DNA from: a bacterium
GTDB taxonomy: Bacteria > Hydrothermota > UBA3072 > JAPDKE01
Direction of reading: 5' to 3'
NCBI GenBank assembly: GCA_029258725.1
Contig: JAPDKE010000035.1
Coordinates: 1 to 49,893, forward strand
DNA length: 49,893 nt
Shown: positions 7,885 through 16,414 of the stretch, in pieces
Layout of the letters: each line of letters opens with the position of its first letter
How positions within the stretch are numbered: position 1 is the stretch's first letter
Made by a program: the position numbers and the translations under genes
The notes under the pieces: model-generated
Seen by the model: the letters and a program-made list of their open reading frames with translations, nothing else
Told to the model about the DNA's origin: nothing
Databases searched by the model: none

Positions 7885-8803
7885 CTTTTAATTCCCTTTC
7901 CAGTCTTTCAAACCTTTCTCCCAGGAAGCATATTGCCTCTGCAAGAAATCCCATGACAAACAAAAGAAGCCCTGCAAGAACAAGGAGTGTAACAAGATAG
8001 AGTAAAGGACGGTATCCATGATGAAACACAAATCTCATTATGATTGCATAAATCCCAACAAGAACTCCCAGAATGAGAGAGATTCCCCCGGCAGTCCCGA
8101 AAAGGAGCATGGGTTTTTTCATGAACGATACCTGGAATTTCACGGATATTAAATCGAGGAGTCCTATTACGATTCTTCCCTTTCCCCTGTACTTTGATTC
8201 TCCATAAAGCCTCGGATGGAGTGTTACCGGAACCTCCCCTGCCTTGAATCCCTTATCCACTGCAAGGGAAACTATGTACCTGTGCCAGTCCTTTCTTAAA
8301 TTTATTTCCTCCAGAACCTCCCTTTTCAGTGCTTTTATTGCATTCTGGTCGTGGACAGGAATCCGGAATAAAATTCTTGAAAGCAGATTGTACACCCAGG
8401 ATACAAATTTTTTCTCATATTTCCCTTTTTTCCATCCCGTCACTATGTCGTATCCCTCCTCCATCTTATCCAGAAGCAGGGGAATCTCAAGCGGGTCATA
8501 CTGGAGGTCCGCATCGAGAATGACAAGTACTTCTCCTTTGGAATTTTCAAGTCCTGTCAGAATTGCCTCTGTTTTTCCCATATTTTTTCTGTGTCTCACG
8601 ACCCTCACCCATGAATATTTTTTCTCAATCTTCTTTCCCTCCCTGTACGTTCCATCGGTTGAACCATCGTCCACGAGCACAACCTCATATTTCCTCTTTT
8701 TATCTTTCTTTACAAGTTCCTTTATTCTTTCAAAAAGAGGGAGAATGTTTTTCTCCTCATTGTATGCAGGAACAATTATTGAGACATTCTTTCTCTGAAC
8801 CAT
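7829..8803 (-). CDS. Family 2 glycosyltransferase (polyprenyl-phosphate type), membrane-anchored
   Basis: 324 residues. The N-terminal GT-A domain has VPAYNEEKNI, VDDGSTDGT and the metal-binding LDADLQYDP, as in DPM1/DpmA-like enzymes that move a sugar onto polyprenyl phosphate. Two transmembrane helices follow at roughly residues 235-300 (LLFGTAGGISLILGVLVGIY and PLLYLVTLLVLAGLLLFVMG), then a basic tail. It overlaps the upstream UDP-sugar gene by 28 bp, so a role in making or attaching envelope glycans from that nucleotide sugar is likely. Acceptor and sugar are not predictable. Confidence 0.88.
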   Translation of the reverse strand: MVQRKNVSIIVPAYNEEKNILPLFERIKELVKKDKKRKYEVVLVDDGSTDGTYREGKKIEKKYSWVRVVRHRKNMGKTEAILTGLENSKGEVLVILDADLQYDPLEIPLLLDKMEEGYDIVTGWKKGKYEKKFVSWVYNLLSRILFRIPVHDQNAIKALKREVLEEINLRKDWHRYIVSLAVDKGFKAGEVPVTLHPRLYGESKYRGKGRIVIGLLDLISVKFQVSFMKKPMLLFGTAGGISLILGVLVGIYAIIMRFVFHHGYRPLLYLVTLLVLAGLLLFVMGFLAEAICFLGERFERLERELKGDKETLSGTRKGKTKARR

Positions 8804-9711
8804 TCTATCGTCTCCTTCAATCCCTTTTCAAATGGAACTTTTGGCTCCCACCCCAGAACTTCCTTTGCCCTGCTTATATCCGGTCTTCTCTTCTTCGGGT
8901 CGTCAGGAGGGAGGGGACGATATTCTATTTTCTCTTCCCTTCCTGTTACCTTCAGGATGATTTTTGCAACATCTATTATCCGGTACTCCTCGGGATTTCC
9001 GAGATTTACAGGCAGATGATAATCCGAACGCATGAGTTTTATTATTCCATCCACCATGTCGGAGATGTAACAGAAGCTCCTTGTCTGGGTTCCGTCTCCG
9101 TAGACCGTGAGAGGCTCATCCCTCAAAGCCTGCATTATGAAGTTCGGGATAACCCTCCCATCATCATCCCTCATCCTTGGTCCGTAGGTGTTGAATATCC
9201 TTGCAATTTTTGTATCCATACCATATTTTCTGTGAAATGCCATGACAAGTGCCTCTCCAAATCTCTTTGATTCGTCATACATGGACCTCTCACCAATGGG
9301 ATTCACATTTCCCCAGTATTCCTCTCTCTGTGGATGTTCCTCAGGGTCACCATAAATTTCGGATGTTGAAGTAAAGAGAAATCTTGCCCTGGTTTTTCTT
9401 GCAAGCTCAAGCATTTGATACGTTCCAAGAGAGCCTGTAAGGAGGGTCTCAATTGCATATTTAGTGTAAAAAACAGGGCTTGCTGCTGATGCGAGGTGAT
9501 AAATTTCTGAAATTCCGTCAGGATAGTCATAGGGATCATTCACATCATGTTCAATAAATGTAAAAGAAGGGCGGGAAAGAAGATGCTCAATGTTTTCTCT
9601 CTTTCCCGTGAGAAAGTTATCAATACCTATCACTTCATTTCCTTCATCCAGCAGTCTCTCTGCCAGATGAGAGCCTATGAATCCTGCAACTCCGGTTACA
9701 AGAACCTTCAC
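8776..9711 (-). CDS. NAD-dependent UDP-sugar decarboxylase/epimerase (UXS-like)
   Basis: Extended short-chain dehydrogenase, 311 residues from GTG 9711. Rossmann motif VTGVAGFIGSHLAERLL, then IYHLASAASPVFY, STSEIYGDPEEHPQ, the YxxxK catalytic pair in MYDESKRFGEAL, RIFNTYGPRMRDDDGRVIPN and YGDGTQTRSFCYISD. These closely match UDP-glucuronate decarboxylases (UDP-xylose synthases); a 4-epimerase is the alternative. A longer frame begins with a TTG at 9747, but that TTG is the first three bases of the -35 box. The GTG at 9711 lies 7 bp after the -10 and gives the proper N-terminus MKVLVTG, so the mRNA is probably leaderless. First gene of the operon with GT2, ftsY and PHP. Confidence 0.88.
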   Translation of the reverse strand: MKVLVTGVAGFIGSHLAERLLDEGNEVIGIDNFLTGKRENIEHLLSRPSFTFIEHDVNDPYDYPDGISEIYHLASAASPVFYTKYAIETLLTGSLGTYQMLELARKTRARFLFTSTSEIYGDPEEHPQREEYWGNVNPIGERSMYDESKRFGEALVMAFHRKYGMDTKIARIFNTYGPRMRDDDGRVIPNFIMQALRDEPLTVYGDGTQTRSFCYISDMVDGIIKLMRSDYHLPVNLGNPEEYRIIDVAKIILKVTGREEKIEYRPLPPDDPKKRRPDISRAKEVLGWEPKVPFEKGLKETIEWFRERMSQ

Positions 9712-9718
9712 GACGGTG

Positions 9719-9747
9719 AGTATAATAGAAAAAACAGGGTTTGTCAA
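9719..9747 (-). promoter_or_regulatory. Sigma-70 promoter, leaderless, for the UXS-GT2-ftsY-PHP operon
   Basis: Minus strand: TTGACA at 9747-9742, 17-bp spacer, TATACT at 9724-9719, GTG start at 9711. The start site would coincide with the start codon. Confidence 0.7.
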
Positions 9748-9751
9748 ATGA

Positions 9752-9780
9752 TTGAATCCTTGAAAAGCAAGCCTTATCCT
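9752..9780 (+). promoter_or_regulatory. Sigma-70 promoter for the mscL operon
   Basis: TTGAAT at 9752-9757, 17-bp spacer, TATCCT at 9775-9780; back to back with the divergent UXS promoter. Leader of about 25 bases with a GGAGGTGA site. Confidence 0.45.
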
Positions 9781-9809
9781 CCTAAAATCGTGAAAAAAAG
9801 GAGGTGAGG

Positions 9810-10259
9810 ATGTTTTTCAAAAACATAATTAAGGAATTCAGGGATTTTGCAATAAGGGGAAATGTTCTTGACATGGCGGTGGGGATAATCATAGGGACGG
9901 CATTCAATAAAATTGTCTCTTCCCTCATAAATGACATAATCATGCCCCCATTCGGTCTCTTGCTTGGTAAGGTTGACTTCTCCAATCTCTTCATAAACCT
10001 CTCAGGTACCCCTTACACCTCTCTTGCCGAGGCAAAGGCTGCGGGTGCACCCACCATAAACTATGGAATTTTCATAAACCACCTCATTCATTTCTTCATT
10101 GTCTCCTTCGTCATGTTTCTGTTTGTTCGCCAGATTAACCGGTTCAGGAGAAAGAAAGAGGAGGAAAAACCAAAAACAAAGACCTGCCCCTTTTGCTGTT
10201 CCACCATTCCGGTTAATGCAAAAAGATGCCCGTACTGCACATCAAATCTTGAGGCATGA
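9810..10259 (+). CDS. mscL: Large-conductance mechanosensitive channel MscL with C-terminal zinc ribbon
   Basis: Pentameric membrane channel that opens under osmotic downshock. 149 residues from ATG 9810, chosen because AAAGGAGGTGAGG precedes it; a GTG six bases earlier lies inside that site. The MscL signature [12 protein letters not shown] is present here as [20 protein letters not shown], then TM1 ([20 protein letters not shown]), a periplasmic loop, and TM2 ([19 protein letters not shown]). The tail [20 protein letters not shown] adds a CxxC...CxxC zinc ribbon in place of the usual helical bundle end. Overlaps the DNA ligase start by 4 bp. Confidence 0.95.
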   Translation: MFFKNIIKEFRDFAIRGNVLDMAVGIIIGTAFNKIVSSLINDIIMPPFGLLLGKVDFSNLFINLSGTPYTSLAEAKAAGAPTINYGIFINHLIHFFIVSFVMFLFVRQINRFRRKKEEEKPKTKTCPFCCSTIPVNAKRCPYCTSNLEA

Positions 10260-11725
10260 AACTCAGGAAATTTGTTGAGGTCTGGAAAAAACTGAGGGAA
10301 ACCACATCAAAGAAGGAGAAAATACAGATTTTGAAAGAAACCCTGAGGAAGGCATCCCTTCCAGAAAAAATCGCCTTGGTGAAAATTCTTGGAGAAAGAG
10401 TTGCCCCATCCATAACCCATCTCCCTCCTCCTGTACCTGTTTTCTTTAAGGAAGAACTTACGCTTGAGGAACTGGTAACTACCCTTGAGGGAATGAAGAA
10501 GACAGCGAAAAGAACAGAAAGAGAGAAGATTGTGGGGGAATTGCTTTACAGGATGAACCGGGAAGAGAGGGAGTTCTTTTTGCACCTTCTATCCGGTGAA
10601 CCTGAGTGCGGGGTAAGGGAGGGGATGCTGCTTGAAGCACTTGGGGAGGTTTATGGGAAAAAGAAGGAGGAGATGGAGGAAGTTTTCCTGAGAGAAGGAA
10701 CCCTTGAAAGGGTTATATTGTATCTTGAGGGGAAGGGAGGGGAGGTACTCTTTTCTCCCTTAAAACCCATGCTTGCATCCTCCCTCCATTCCTTTGAGGA
10801 AATTCCTTTCCTGGAATTTTATGTTGAATACAAAATAGATGGAATAAGGGCGCAGGTCCATTCTGATGGAAAGAGGGTGAAAATATTTTCAAGAAATCTC
10901 AGGGATATAACCGGTGAATTTCCTGAACTTCACTCCCTTTTTACGGGAAAAGGGGAGTTTATTCTTGATGGTGAGATATTCATTCCCAGGATAACGTTCC
11001 AGGAACTGATGAGGAAGGATAAGGAAAAAACGCACACAATAAGAATTTTTGACATAATCTATTTCAACGGGGAGATGCTTGATAAAAGAGAACTCAGGGA
11101 AAGAAGGAAAATGCTTGAAGCCCTTTTTCCCGAACTTGTGATACCTTACGTTCTTACGAGGAAAAAAGAAGATGCGGAAAGATTCTTTAAACAGGCATTG
11201 AAGGAAGGATTTGAGGGGGTTATGATAAAGGACCCGCATTCCTTTTACATTCCGGGAAGAAGAGGAAGCCACTGGTTAAAGATAAAAAGGCTTTACACGG
11301 TTGACCTGGTTGTTATCGGGGCGGAATGGGGTCATGGGAGGAGAAAGAAATGGCTCTCAAACTACTACCTTGCGTGCTGGGATGAGGAGAGGAAGAGGCT
11401 TCTCCATCTTGGAAAAACCTTCAAGGGGCTTTCTGACGAGGAGTTTGAGGTGATGACGCAGAGACTTCTCTCAATGGTTGTTAAGGATGAGGGATGGAGG
11501 GTGTGGGTTCAACCAGGGGTTGTCTGTGAGGTGGAGTTTGAGGAATTGCAGCGAAGCCCGAAGTATGACTCTGGATATGCCCTTAGATTTGCAAGGATAA
11601 AAAGGATAAGGGAGGATAAGGAAATATGGGAGGCAGACACAATAAAGGAGGTTCTCTCCGTATCGGGGTTCTGGGATCGGTCCACCGGGACATCCTCGGA
11701 CAGGAAGAGTACTTCGGAGGGATAG
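10256..11725 (+). CDS. lig: ATP-dependent DNA ligase, archaeal type
   Basis: Seals nicks using ATP. 489 residues: N-terminal alpha-helical DNA-binding domain (about 1-160, with [14 protein letters not shown]), the adenylation domain with motif I YKIDGIR (nucleophile Lys193), [15 protein letters not shown] (motif Ia/III), [15 protein letters not shown] (motif IV), HWLKIKR (motif V), and a C-terminal OB domain ([18 protein letters not shown]) ending [20 protein letters not shown]. The family normally ends soon after EADTI, so the last about 20 residues are extra and overlap the next gene by 100 bp. Archaeal-type ligase in a bacterium suggests old lateral transfer. Co-transcribed with mscL. Confidence 0.93.
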   Translation: MKLRKFVEVWKKLRETTSKKEKIQILKETLRKASLPEKIALVKILGERVAPSITHLPPPVPVFFKEELTLEELVTTLEGMKKTAKRTEREKIVGELLYRMNREEREFFLHLLSGEPECGVREGMLLEALGEVYGKKKEEMEEVFLREGTLERVILYLEGKGGEVLFSPLKPMLASSLHSFEEIPFLEFYVEYKIDGIRAQVHSDGKRVKIFSRNLRDITGEFPELHSLFTGKGEFILDGEIFIPRITFQELMRKDKEKTHTIRIFDIIYFNGEMLDKRELRERRKMLEALFPELVIPYVLTRKKEDAERFFKQALKEGFEGVMIKDPHSFYIPGRRGSHWLKIKRLYTVDLVVIGAEWGHGRRKKWLSNYYLACWDEERKRLLHLGKTFKGLSDEEFEVMTQRLLSMVVKDEGWRVWVQPGVVCEVEFEELQRSPKYDSGYALRFARIKRIREDKEIWEADTIKEVLSVSGFWDRSTGTSSDRKSTSEG

Positions 11726-12489
11726 TTTACAATCTTCTTCCCCTTTCAGGACTCGAAACCTATCCCATAACATGGGCAGGGAGGGATAAAAAAGAGGAGT
11801 TTGAGGAGTTACTTTCTGTGCTCGGTATGAAAAAAGATGGGATTTTTTACTGTGAAAAATTCAACCGGAATACACTCATATACCACGGTGAGGAGAGGGA
11901 TGAGATACTTGAGGCAAATGCACCAAAGATTTCGCAGGAGCAGATTGATTTTGCACGCTCCATGGACTTTTTACTTGTGAATTTCATAAGGGGAGATGAA
12001 CTCACCCAGGAGGAGTTTGCATCCCTTGCGGGGGACGGAAGGATGGTTGATGTTCATTCTTTAACCCTGGGGGTGGACGAAAGAGGGAGAAGATACCCCA
12101 GGGAGATAAAAGAGTGGTTTGATGTTATTGTTCTTTTTCCTTTTGTTCAGGGTAACCAAAGGGAACTTCATCTTTTAACCGGGGAGTCGGGAGAGAGGGC
12201 GATAAGAAAACTCATGAACGCGGGGGTTGAGGCAGTTTTCATGACCATGGGGAAGAAAGGGGTGTTGCTTGGATACAAAGGAAAAACACTTTACATACCT
12301 GCCCGTGAAAGGGAAGGAGACCCAACAGGTGCAGGGGATATATTTTCCGGGGCATTTATAAGGAGATACATACAGACAGGGGATGTTTACCTTTCTGTGC
12401 TCTTTGCAGTTAAGATTGCATCATGCTCCATAGGACCTGAGGGACCCATGAAGAAGTTTGAGATAATAAAATCTTTACTTGGTCAATAA
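11626..12489 (+). CDS. PfkB-family carbohydrate/nucleoside kinase
   Basis: 287-residue ribokinase-fold kinase. The N-terminus ([24 protein letters not shown]) has the substrate-binding strands; the C-terminal signature DPTGAGDIFSGAF carries the catalytic Asp and anion hole. Middle part FPFVQGNQRELHLLTG matches the usual NxxE region in degenerate form. The substrate is unknown. The start is uncertain: ATG 11626 lies within the ligase gene, while AAAGGAGG at 11646-11652 precedes RIGVLG, where no ATG, GTG or TTG occurs in frame. The 11626 start is therefore kept. Last large gene of the mscL-lig unit. Confidence 0.8.
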   Translation: MGGRHNKGGSLRIGVLGSVHRDILGQEEYFGGIVYNLLPLSGLETYPITWAGRDKKEEFEELLSVLGMKKDGIFYCEKFNRNTLIYHGEERDEILEANAPKISQEQIDFARSMDFLLVNFIRGDELTQEEFASLAGDGRMVDVHSLTLGVDERGRRYPREIKEWFDVIVLFPFVQGNQRELHLLTGESGERAIRKLMNAGVEAVFMTMGKKGVLLGYKGKTLYIPAREREGDPTGAGDIFSGAFIRRYIQTGDVYLSVLFAVKIASCSIGPEGPMKKFEIIKSLLGQ

Positions 12490-12581
12490 AATTTTACACT
12501 CCCCTTTATTTCCCCTTTGAACCTCAATAACCTGTGCTGGCATTTTATTTGCATATCTTTTTAAAAAAAGGAGGTGGTACC

Positions 12582-12659
12582 ATGATGGAAATAGCCGTTC
12601 TGTGTGCAGTGGTGTTCCTTGTCCTGATTCTGAGTCTTTACGAGGTGGCGCATGGATAA
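12582..12659 (+). CDS. 25-residue single-pass membrane microprotein
   Basis: MMEIAVLCAVVFLVLILSLY followed by five residues ending VAHG. The ATG pair at 12582/12585 follows a near-perfect AAAAGGAGGTG site at ideal spacing, unusual for chance in a short gap. The whole peptide is one hydrophobic helix with a short polar end. It stops 1 bp before the convergent KOW gene. It resembles KdpF-like or other regulatory microproteins only in style; no homology is claimed. The preceding 92 bp (12490-12581) hold nothing else I recognise. Confidence 0.55.
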   Translation: MMEIAVLCAVVFLVLILSLYEVAHG

Positions 12660-12660
12660 T

Positions 12661-13782
12661 TTACTCCTCTATTATCTCAACATTGGCACGAGGAAGGACT
12701 ATCTTCCTTCCATCCTCAAGTGTTACTTCAAGCACCCTCACCCTTGATTCTGTTTCTATAACCTGAAGCTCCGGAGGAAGTGCGCTCACCTTTCCTATGA
12801 AACCGAAGTAGGGCTCTCTTATTATTCTGACAAGGTCTCCAACCTCAAGTCCCTTTGCTTCTTTTTCTTCCACCTCCTCAGCCCTTACACCCTCAAGAGG
12901 AATAACAACCTCCGGTCTCATCACACCCGCCCTTATCTGTGTTGCACCATTTATTGATGCCCTCTTACCCTCGTGCATGGTCAAGAGCTTAAACGCCTTT
13001 TCCGACATATTAAGTCTTCCAAACCCCTCTGTTATGATGAGCGTTATTCCCTTCTGCTCATTTCCCGTTATTGCAACCCCTATCTCATATCCAAGGAAGT
13101 CCTTGAGGTCCTTGTCGTCTATTCCTCCAACAACAAGTCCCTTTGCCCCCACAGAAACTGCCTTGTTCAGTGCATCTGCTGTTACAAAAGAACCACCTAT
13201 GAGAACCTTCCCCCTGCAGGATTCATCAATTATATCCGGAGTCACAACATCCGAGGGCTTGTCCACAATCTTCTTTATCTCTCCCTTTGCCTCACCGCCT
13301 ATCCCGAAAATTCCCTGAACGAAAGTTGCTGTGGTCTCAACCACAACTCCCTCATTCTCTATGACCTCTGCAATCTTTCCCTTTATGTATGCATCTATCT
13401 GAACGGGTAAAGGAGGTTCTCTAAGTATTACCTGCCCTGTAACCTCCGAAACTGACTCAACCGTTCCCTTTACAGGAGATTTTATCTGTGTTTTGAAGAG
13501 TCCGAAAAATCCCTTTGATTCTGCAATGGGCTCATCCTTTTCAACAGGGTCTCCTTCCTTCTTCAGCATGAACTGCCTTATCTCATCGGGCATTATCCCG
13601 AGTTTTCCCGCAACATTTACCGTGTGAACATCTCCTGGAAGTTCTGTTTTTGCCACAATGGTGTCCGCATCAACCTCATCTCCCACCTTAACGAGAACCT
13701 CTCCCTTTATCGGAAGTTTCCTTTCCTTCCTTACAATTGTTTTTTCCGTTACCTTCAAACCCGGTGTATATGCATGTGCCAT
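12661..13782 (-). CDS. Barrel-sandwich/KOW-domain protein of unknown function
   Basis: 373 residues. The N-terminal third has lipoyl/barrel-sandwich-like segments: ERKLPIKGEVLVKVGDEVDA, LGIMPDEIRQFMLKKEGDPV and KSPVKGTVESVSEVTGQVI, like the biotinyl or RnfC-type sandwich folds. The middle is a glycine-rich alpha/beta stretch (CRGKVLIGGSFVTADALNKA, GAKGLVVGGIDDKDL). The C-terminus is KOW/SH3-like (GLEVGDLVRIIREPYFGFIG...). No lysine in the usual swinging-arm context is evident. I believe similar proteins occur in candidate phyla without a known role. A good AGGAGG site precedes ATG 13782, 13 bp after the phosphatase gene, so the pair form an operon. Confidence 0.6.
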   Translation of the reverse strand: MAHAYTPGLKVTEKTIVRKERKLPIKGEVLVKVGDEVDADTIVAKTELPGDVHTVNVAGKLGIMPDEIRQFMLKKEGDPVEKDEPIAESKGFFGLFKTQIKSPVKGTVESVSEVTGQVILREPPLPVQIDAYIKGKIAEVIENEGVVVETTATFVQGIFGIGGEAKGEIKKIVDKPSDVVTPDIIDESCRGKVLIGGSFVTADALNKAVSVGAKGLVVGGIDDKDLKDFLGYEIGVAITGNEQKGITLIITEGFGRLNMSEKAFKLLTMHEGKRASINGATQIRAGVMRPEVVIPLEGVRAEEVEEKEAKGLEVGDLVRIIREPYFGFIGKVSALPPELQVIETESRVRVLEVTLEDGRKIVLPRANVEIIEE

Positions 13783-13795
13783 ATCTCCTCCTTTT

Positions 13796-14422
13796 TTATA
13801 CCCTTTCTATAACAAAGTCCTCAAGATGTTTTGTTTCGTTTAAAAGAACAAGGGTGAAACCTCTTTCAGGGGAATATTCCATAACACTGTAGGATGCAGT
13901 GTCAACCCTGAATTTCCAGAAGTAGTTTTCAAAAAGTCCAAGGCATGCCGCTATTAAGGGCTTTAAGACAGCCCTGTGGGTTACAACGGCAAAGGTTTCA
14001 TGGGGTTCTTCCTCAACGATTTTCCTCAATGCCTCAAAGGACCTGCGCTGAACCTCAGGAAGGGGCTCCATCCCTTCCCTTCTGAGTTTTTCCGGTTCAC
14101 TCACCCAGATTTTCCATTCCTCCGGATACAGGTTCTTTATCTCCTCCTTTTTCCTTCCCTCCCAGTCTCCGAGGTATATATTGTTGAAGCCCTCATGAGG
14201 AATAACGGGTATCTTTCCATCAGCCACGATTTCCGCGGTTTTCACTGCCCTTGATAGAGGGCTTGTGTATATTGCATCTATTTTGAATTCTTTGAGTGCA
14301 TCCCTTAATGCCTCTGCCTGTTTTATGCCATTTTCATTCAGCGGGAAGTCATACCTTCCCCTGAAGTATCCTTCCCTGTTCCCTTTACATTCTCCATGCC
14401 TTATTAGAATTATGGTCTTCAT
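13796..14422 (-). CDS. Histidine phosphatase (phosphoglycerate mutase-like)
   Basis: 208 residues. Catalytic motif LIRHGECKGN at the N-terminus, followed by YTSPLSRAVKTAEIV, LGDWEGR and the second histidine in VVTHRAVLK, all typical of the PhoE/CobC/PGAM branch. Substrate unknown. The start is ATG 14422: an upstream ATG at 14434 lies inside the -10 box, and 14422 is 7 bp downstream of it, giving a leaderless message that begins MKTIILIRHGE. First gene of a two-gene unit with the KOW protein. Confidence 0.85.
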   Translation of the reverse strand: MKTIILIRHGECKGNREGYFRGRYDFPLNENGIKQAEALRDALKEFKIDAIYTSPLSRAVKTAEIVADGKIPVIPHEGFNNIYLGDWEGRKKEEIKNLYPEEWKIWVSEPEKLRREGMEPLPEVQRRSFEALRKIVEEEPHETFAVVTHRAVLKPLIAACLGLFENYFWKFRVDTASYSVMEYSPERGFTLVLLNETKHLEDFVIERV

Positions 14423-14429
14423 GGTTTTT

Positions 14430-14457
14430 ATCATACAGAGAAAAACAAAAAAGTCAA
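14430..14457 (-). promoter_or_regulatory. Sigma-70 promoter, leaderless, for the histidine phosphatase
   Basis: Minus strand: TTGACT at 14457-14452, 16-bp spacer, TATGAT at 14435-14430, ATG at 14422. Confidence 0.7.
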
Positions 14458-14475
14458 CTTTATTTTAATAAGCCC

Positions 14476-14503
14476 TTGCAAAATTCATCGTTTCTGTTAA
14501 ACT
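14476..14503 (+). promoter_or_regulatory. Sigma-70 promoter, leaderless, for the epimerase-hyp operon
   Basis: TTGCAA at 14476-14481, 16-bp spacer, TAAACT at 14498-14503, ATG at 14510. Divergent from the phosphatase promoter, with 18 bp between the two -35 boxes. Confidence 0.6.
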
Positions 14504-14509
14504 TCTCCC

Positions 14510-15430
14510 ATGAGGTGCATGGTCACCGGTGGGGCAGGTTTCATAGGTTCACATGTAGCCAGGGCGCTGAAGGAGGAAGGACACGAAGTCCTGGTAGTTG
14601 ATGACCTTTCCTTTGGAAAAAGAGAGAATATCCCCGAGATAGACCTGGAGGTTGTGGATATAAGGGATGAGAAAATCCACGGGATATTCCGGGATTTTTC
14701 TCCCCATTATGTTTTTCACCTTGCAGCCCAGATTGACGTGAGGCGTTCACTTAGAGAACCTGAGGTTGATGCAGCCATAAACATTCTTGGAACCTTAAAT
14801 CTTATAAAGGCTTCAATCTCTACCGGGGCAGAGAAATTTATCTTTGCCTCAACAGGTGGTGCGATATATGGAGCCGTTGAAAATGCAACCGAGAAAAGCC
14901 CTCCCAGGCCTGAATGTCCATATGGAGTTGCAAAACTCACATGCGAACACTACCTCAGGAACTTTTACCTGTGGGAGGGGCTTCCCTTCACCGCCCTCAG
15001 GCTTGCAAATGTTTATGGACCGCGCCAGGAACCACGTGGAGAGGCAGGAGTTGTTGCAATATTTTCCCTTCACATAAAGGAAAATAAAAGACCAAAACTC
15101 TTTGGATATGGAAAACTCATAAGGGACTATGTCTATGTTGAGGATGTTGTCAGGGCATTTATTCTTTCCATGGAAAAGGGGGATGGGGAGATAATAAACA
15201 TAGGAACCGGGAAAAAGACAACCAATGGCGAACTATGGGAACTCATGAAAAAACTTTCAGGAACGCAACTTGAACCAATCCTGGAGGAGAAGAAAAAGGG
15301 AGAGATTGATTTTTATTCACTCTCCATAGAAAAGGCAAAGAGGGTTCTGGGATGGGAGCCTCAATATTCACTTGAAGAGGGACTTAAAAAAACACTTGAA
15401 TACTTTGGGGTATGCACGAGGGTTCAATAG
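14510..15430 (+). CDS. NAD-dependent nucleotide-sugar epimerase/dehydratase (GalE-like)
   Basis: 306-residue extended SDR. Rossmann motif VTGGAGFIGSHVARAL, FHLAAQIDVRRSL, STGGAIYG, catalytic YxxxK in CPYGVAKLTCEHYL, ALRLANVYGPRQEP, and the C-terminal NIGTGKKT. It most resembles UDP-glucose 4-epimerases of the archaeal/thermophile group; the exact sugar is not assignable. Leaderless promoter immediately upstream. Its 3' end overlaps hypA by 19 bp, so a cell-envelope gene leads an operon that continues into hydrogenase-maturation genes. Confidence 0.87.
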   Translation: MRCMVTGGAGFIGSHVARALKEEGHEVLVVDDLSFGKRENIPEIDLEVVDIRDEKIHGIFRDFSPHYVFHLAAQIDVRRSLREPEVDAAINILGTLNLIKASISTGAEKFIFASTGGAIYGAVENATEKSPPRPECPYGVAKLTCEHYLRNFYLWEGLPFTALRLANVYGPRQEPRGEAGVVAIFSLHIKENKRPKLFGYGKLIRDYVYVEDVVRAFILSMEKGDGEIINIGTGKKTTNGELWELMKKLSGTQLEPILEEKKKGEIDFYSLSIEKAKRVLGWEPQYSLEEGLKKTLEYFGVCTRVQ

Positions 15431-15777
15431 CAAGAGGAATAATAGAGGTTGTGGAAAGGGAGGCGCAGGAACTCACAGAGGTTCTGAAGGTAAGGGTGAG
15501 GATAGGGAAACTCCATGCGGTTGTTCCCGACGCCCTCACCTTCTTTTTTGATGTTATGAAGCAGGGAAAACTCAAAAATGCGGTCCTTGAAATAGAGGAA
15601 GTTCCGGTAAAAGGAAAGTGCAACCGGTGTGGTAAGGAGTTTGAGATAAATGAACCCCTTTTCTTATGTCCCCTTTGTGGTTCAGGGGACGTTGAGATAA
15701 AACAGGGCCAGGAAATGCATGTTGTGTGTATAGAAGGAAGAAAGGAGGATGGGGATGGAAAAAATAAAGGTTCTTGA
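15412..15777 (+). CDS. hypA: Hydrogenase nickel-incorporation protein HypA
   Basis: Metallochaperone delivering nickel to [NiFe]-hydrogenase precursors with HypB. 121 residues: N-terminal MHEGSIARGI supplies the Met1-His2-Glu3 nickel site, and the zinc domain has CNRCG...CPLCG. Length is normal for the family. The ATG lies inside the epimerase gene; the end overlaps hypB. No hydrogenase subunits or hypC/D/E/F lie in the window. Confidence 0.93.
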   Translation: MHEGSIARGIIEVVEREAQELTEVLKVRVRIGKLHAVVPDALTFFFDVMKQGKLKNAVLEIEEVPVKGKCNRCGKEFEINEPLFLCPLCGSGDVEIKQGQEMHVVCIEGRKEDGDGKNKGS

Positions 15778-16414
15778 AAAGATACTCAGCGCAAACGACA
15801 GGATAGCAGAAAATTTGAGGAGGGAACTAAAAGAGAAGCGCATACTCCTTGTAAACATCATGGGTTCACCTGGGTGTGGCAAGACATCGGTGATTGAAAG
15901 AACAATAAAGGAAATGAAGGATTTGAAATTTGGGGTGATAGAGGGAGATATTGAGACGACAATGGACAGTGAGAGGCTTTCCTCCCTCGGGATTCCGGTA
16001 TCCCAGATAAACACGGGTCCCTTTGGAGGGGACTGCCATCTTGAGTCAGCATGGGTATCCGGGGCGTTTGAAAAGCTTAATTCTGAGGGATTGAACATCG
16101 TATTTATTGAAAACATAGGGAACCTGGTGTGTCCTGCCGAGTTTGATACCGGAGCGCATGTGAATGTTGTTGTTTTAAGCACTCCAGAGGGTGAGGACAA
16201 GCCATTAAAGTATCCTTTAATGTTCAGAACCTCCCATGTGATGCTTATAAACAAAATTGACCTTGCAGTGTATCTTGATGTGAGGGTTGAAAAAATGAAG
16301 GAGAATGCAAGAAAGATAAACCCGGGCCTTGTAGTATTTGAGATTTCTGCGAAAACGGGTGAGGGATTTTCTGCGTGGGAGGAGTTTTTAAGAGATAGAT
16401 GGAAGAACTTGTAA
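15755..16414 (+). CDS. hypB: Hydrogenase maturation GTPase HypB
   Basis: GTPase that powers nickel insertion. 219 residues from ATG 15755, preferred over ATG 15749 because the latter abuts the AAGGAGG site. Contains Walker A GSPGCGKTS, EGDIETTMDSERL, the metal-site region GGDCHLES, IENIGNLVCPAEFD and NKIDL. No histidine-rich N-terminal nickel store is present. The stop overlaps the ECF sigma gene by 16 bp. Confidence 0.93.
   Translation: MEKIKVLEKILSANDRIAENLRRELKEKRILLVNIMGSPGCGKTSVIERTIKEMKDLKFGVIEGDIETTMDSERLSSLGIPVSQINTGPFGGDCHLESAWVSGAFEKLNSEGLNIVFIENIGNLVCPAEFDTGAHVNVVVLSTPEGEDKPLKYPLMFRTSHVMLINKIDLAVYLDVRVEKMKENARKINPGLVVFEISAKTGEGFSAWEEFLRDRWKNL

Noticed and set aside
9712-9747. UXS start at TTG 9747
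   Set aside because: It begins inside the -35 hexamer; GTG 9711 restores the family N-terminus.
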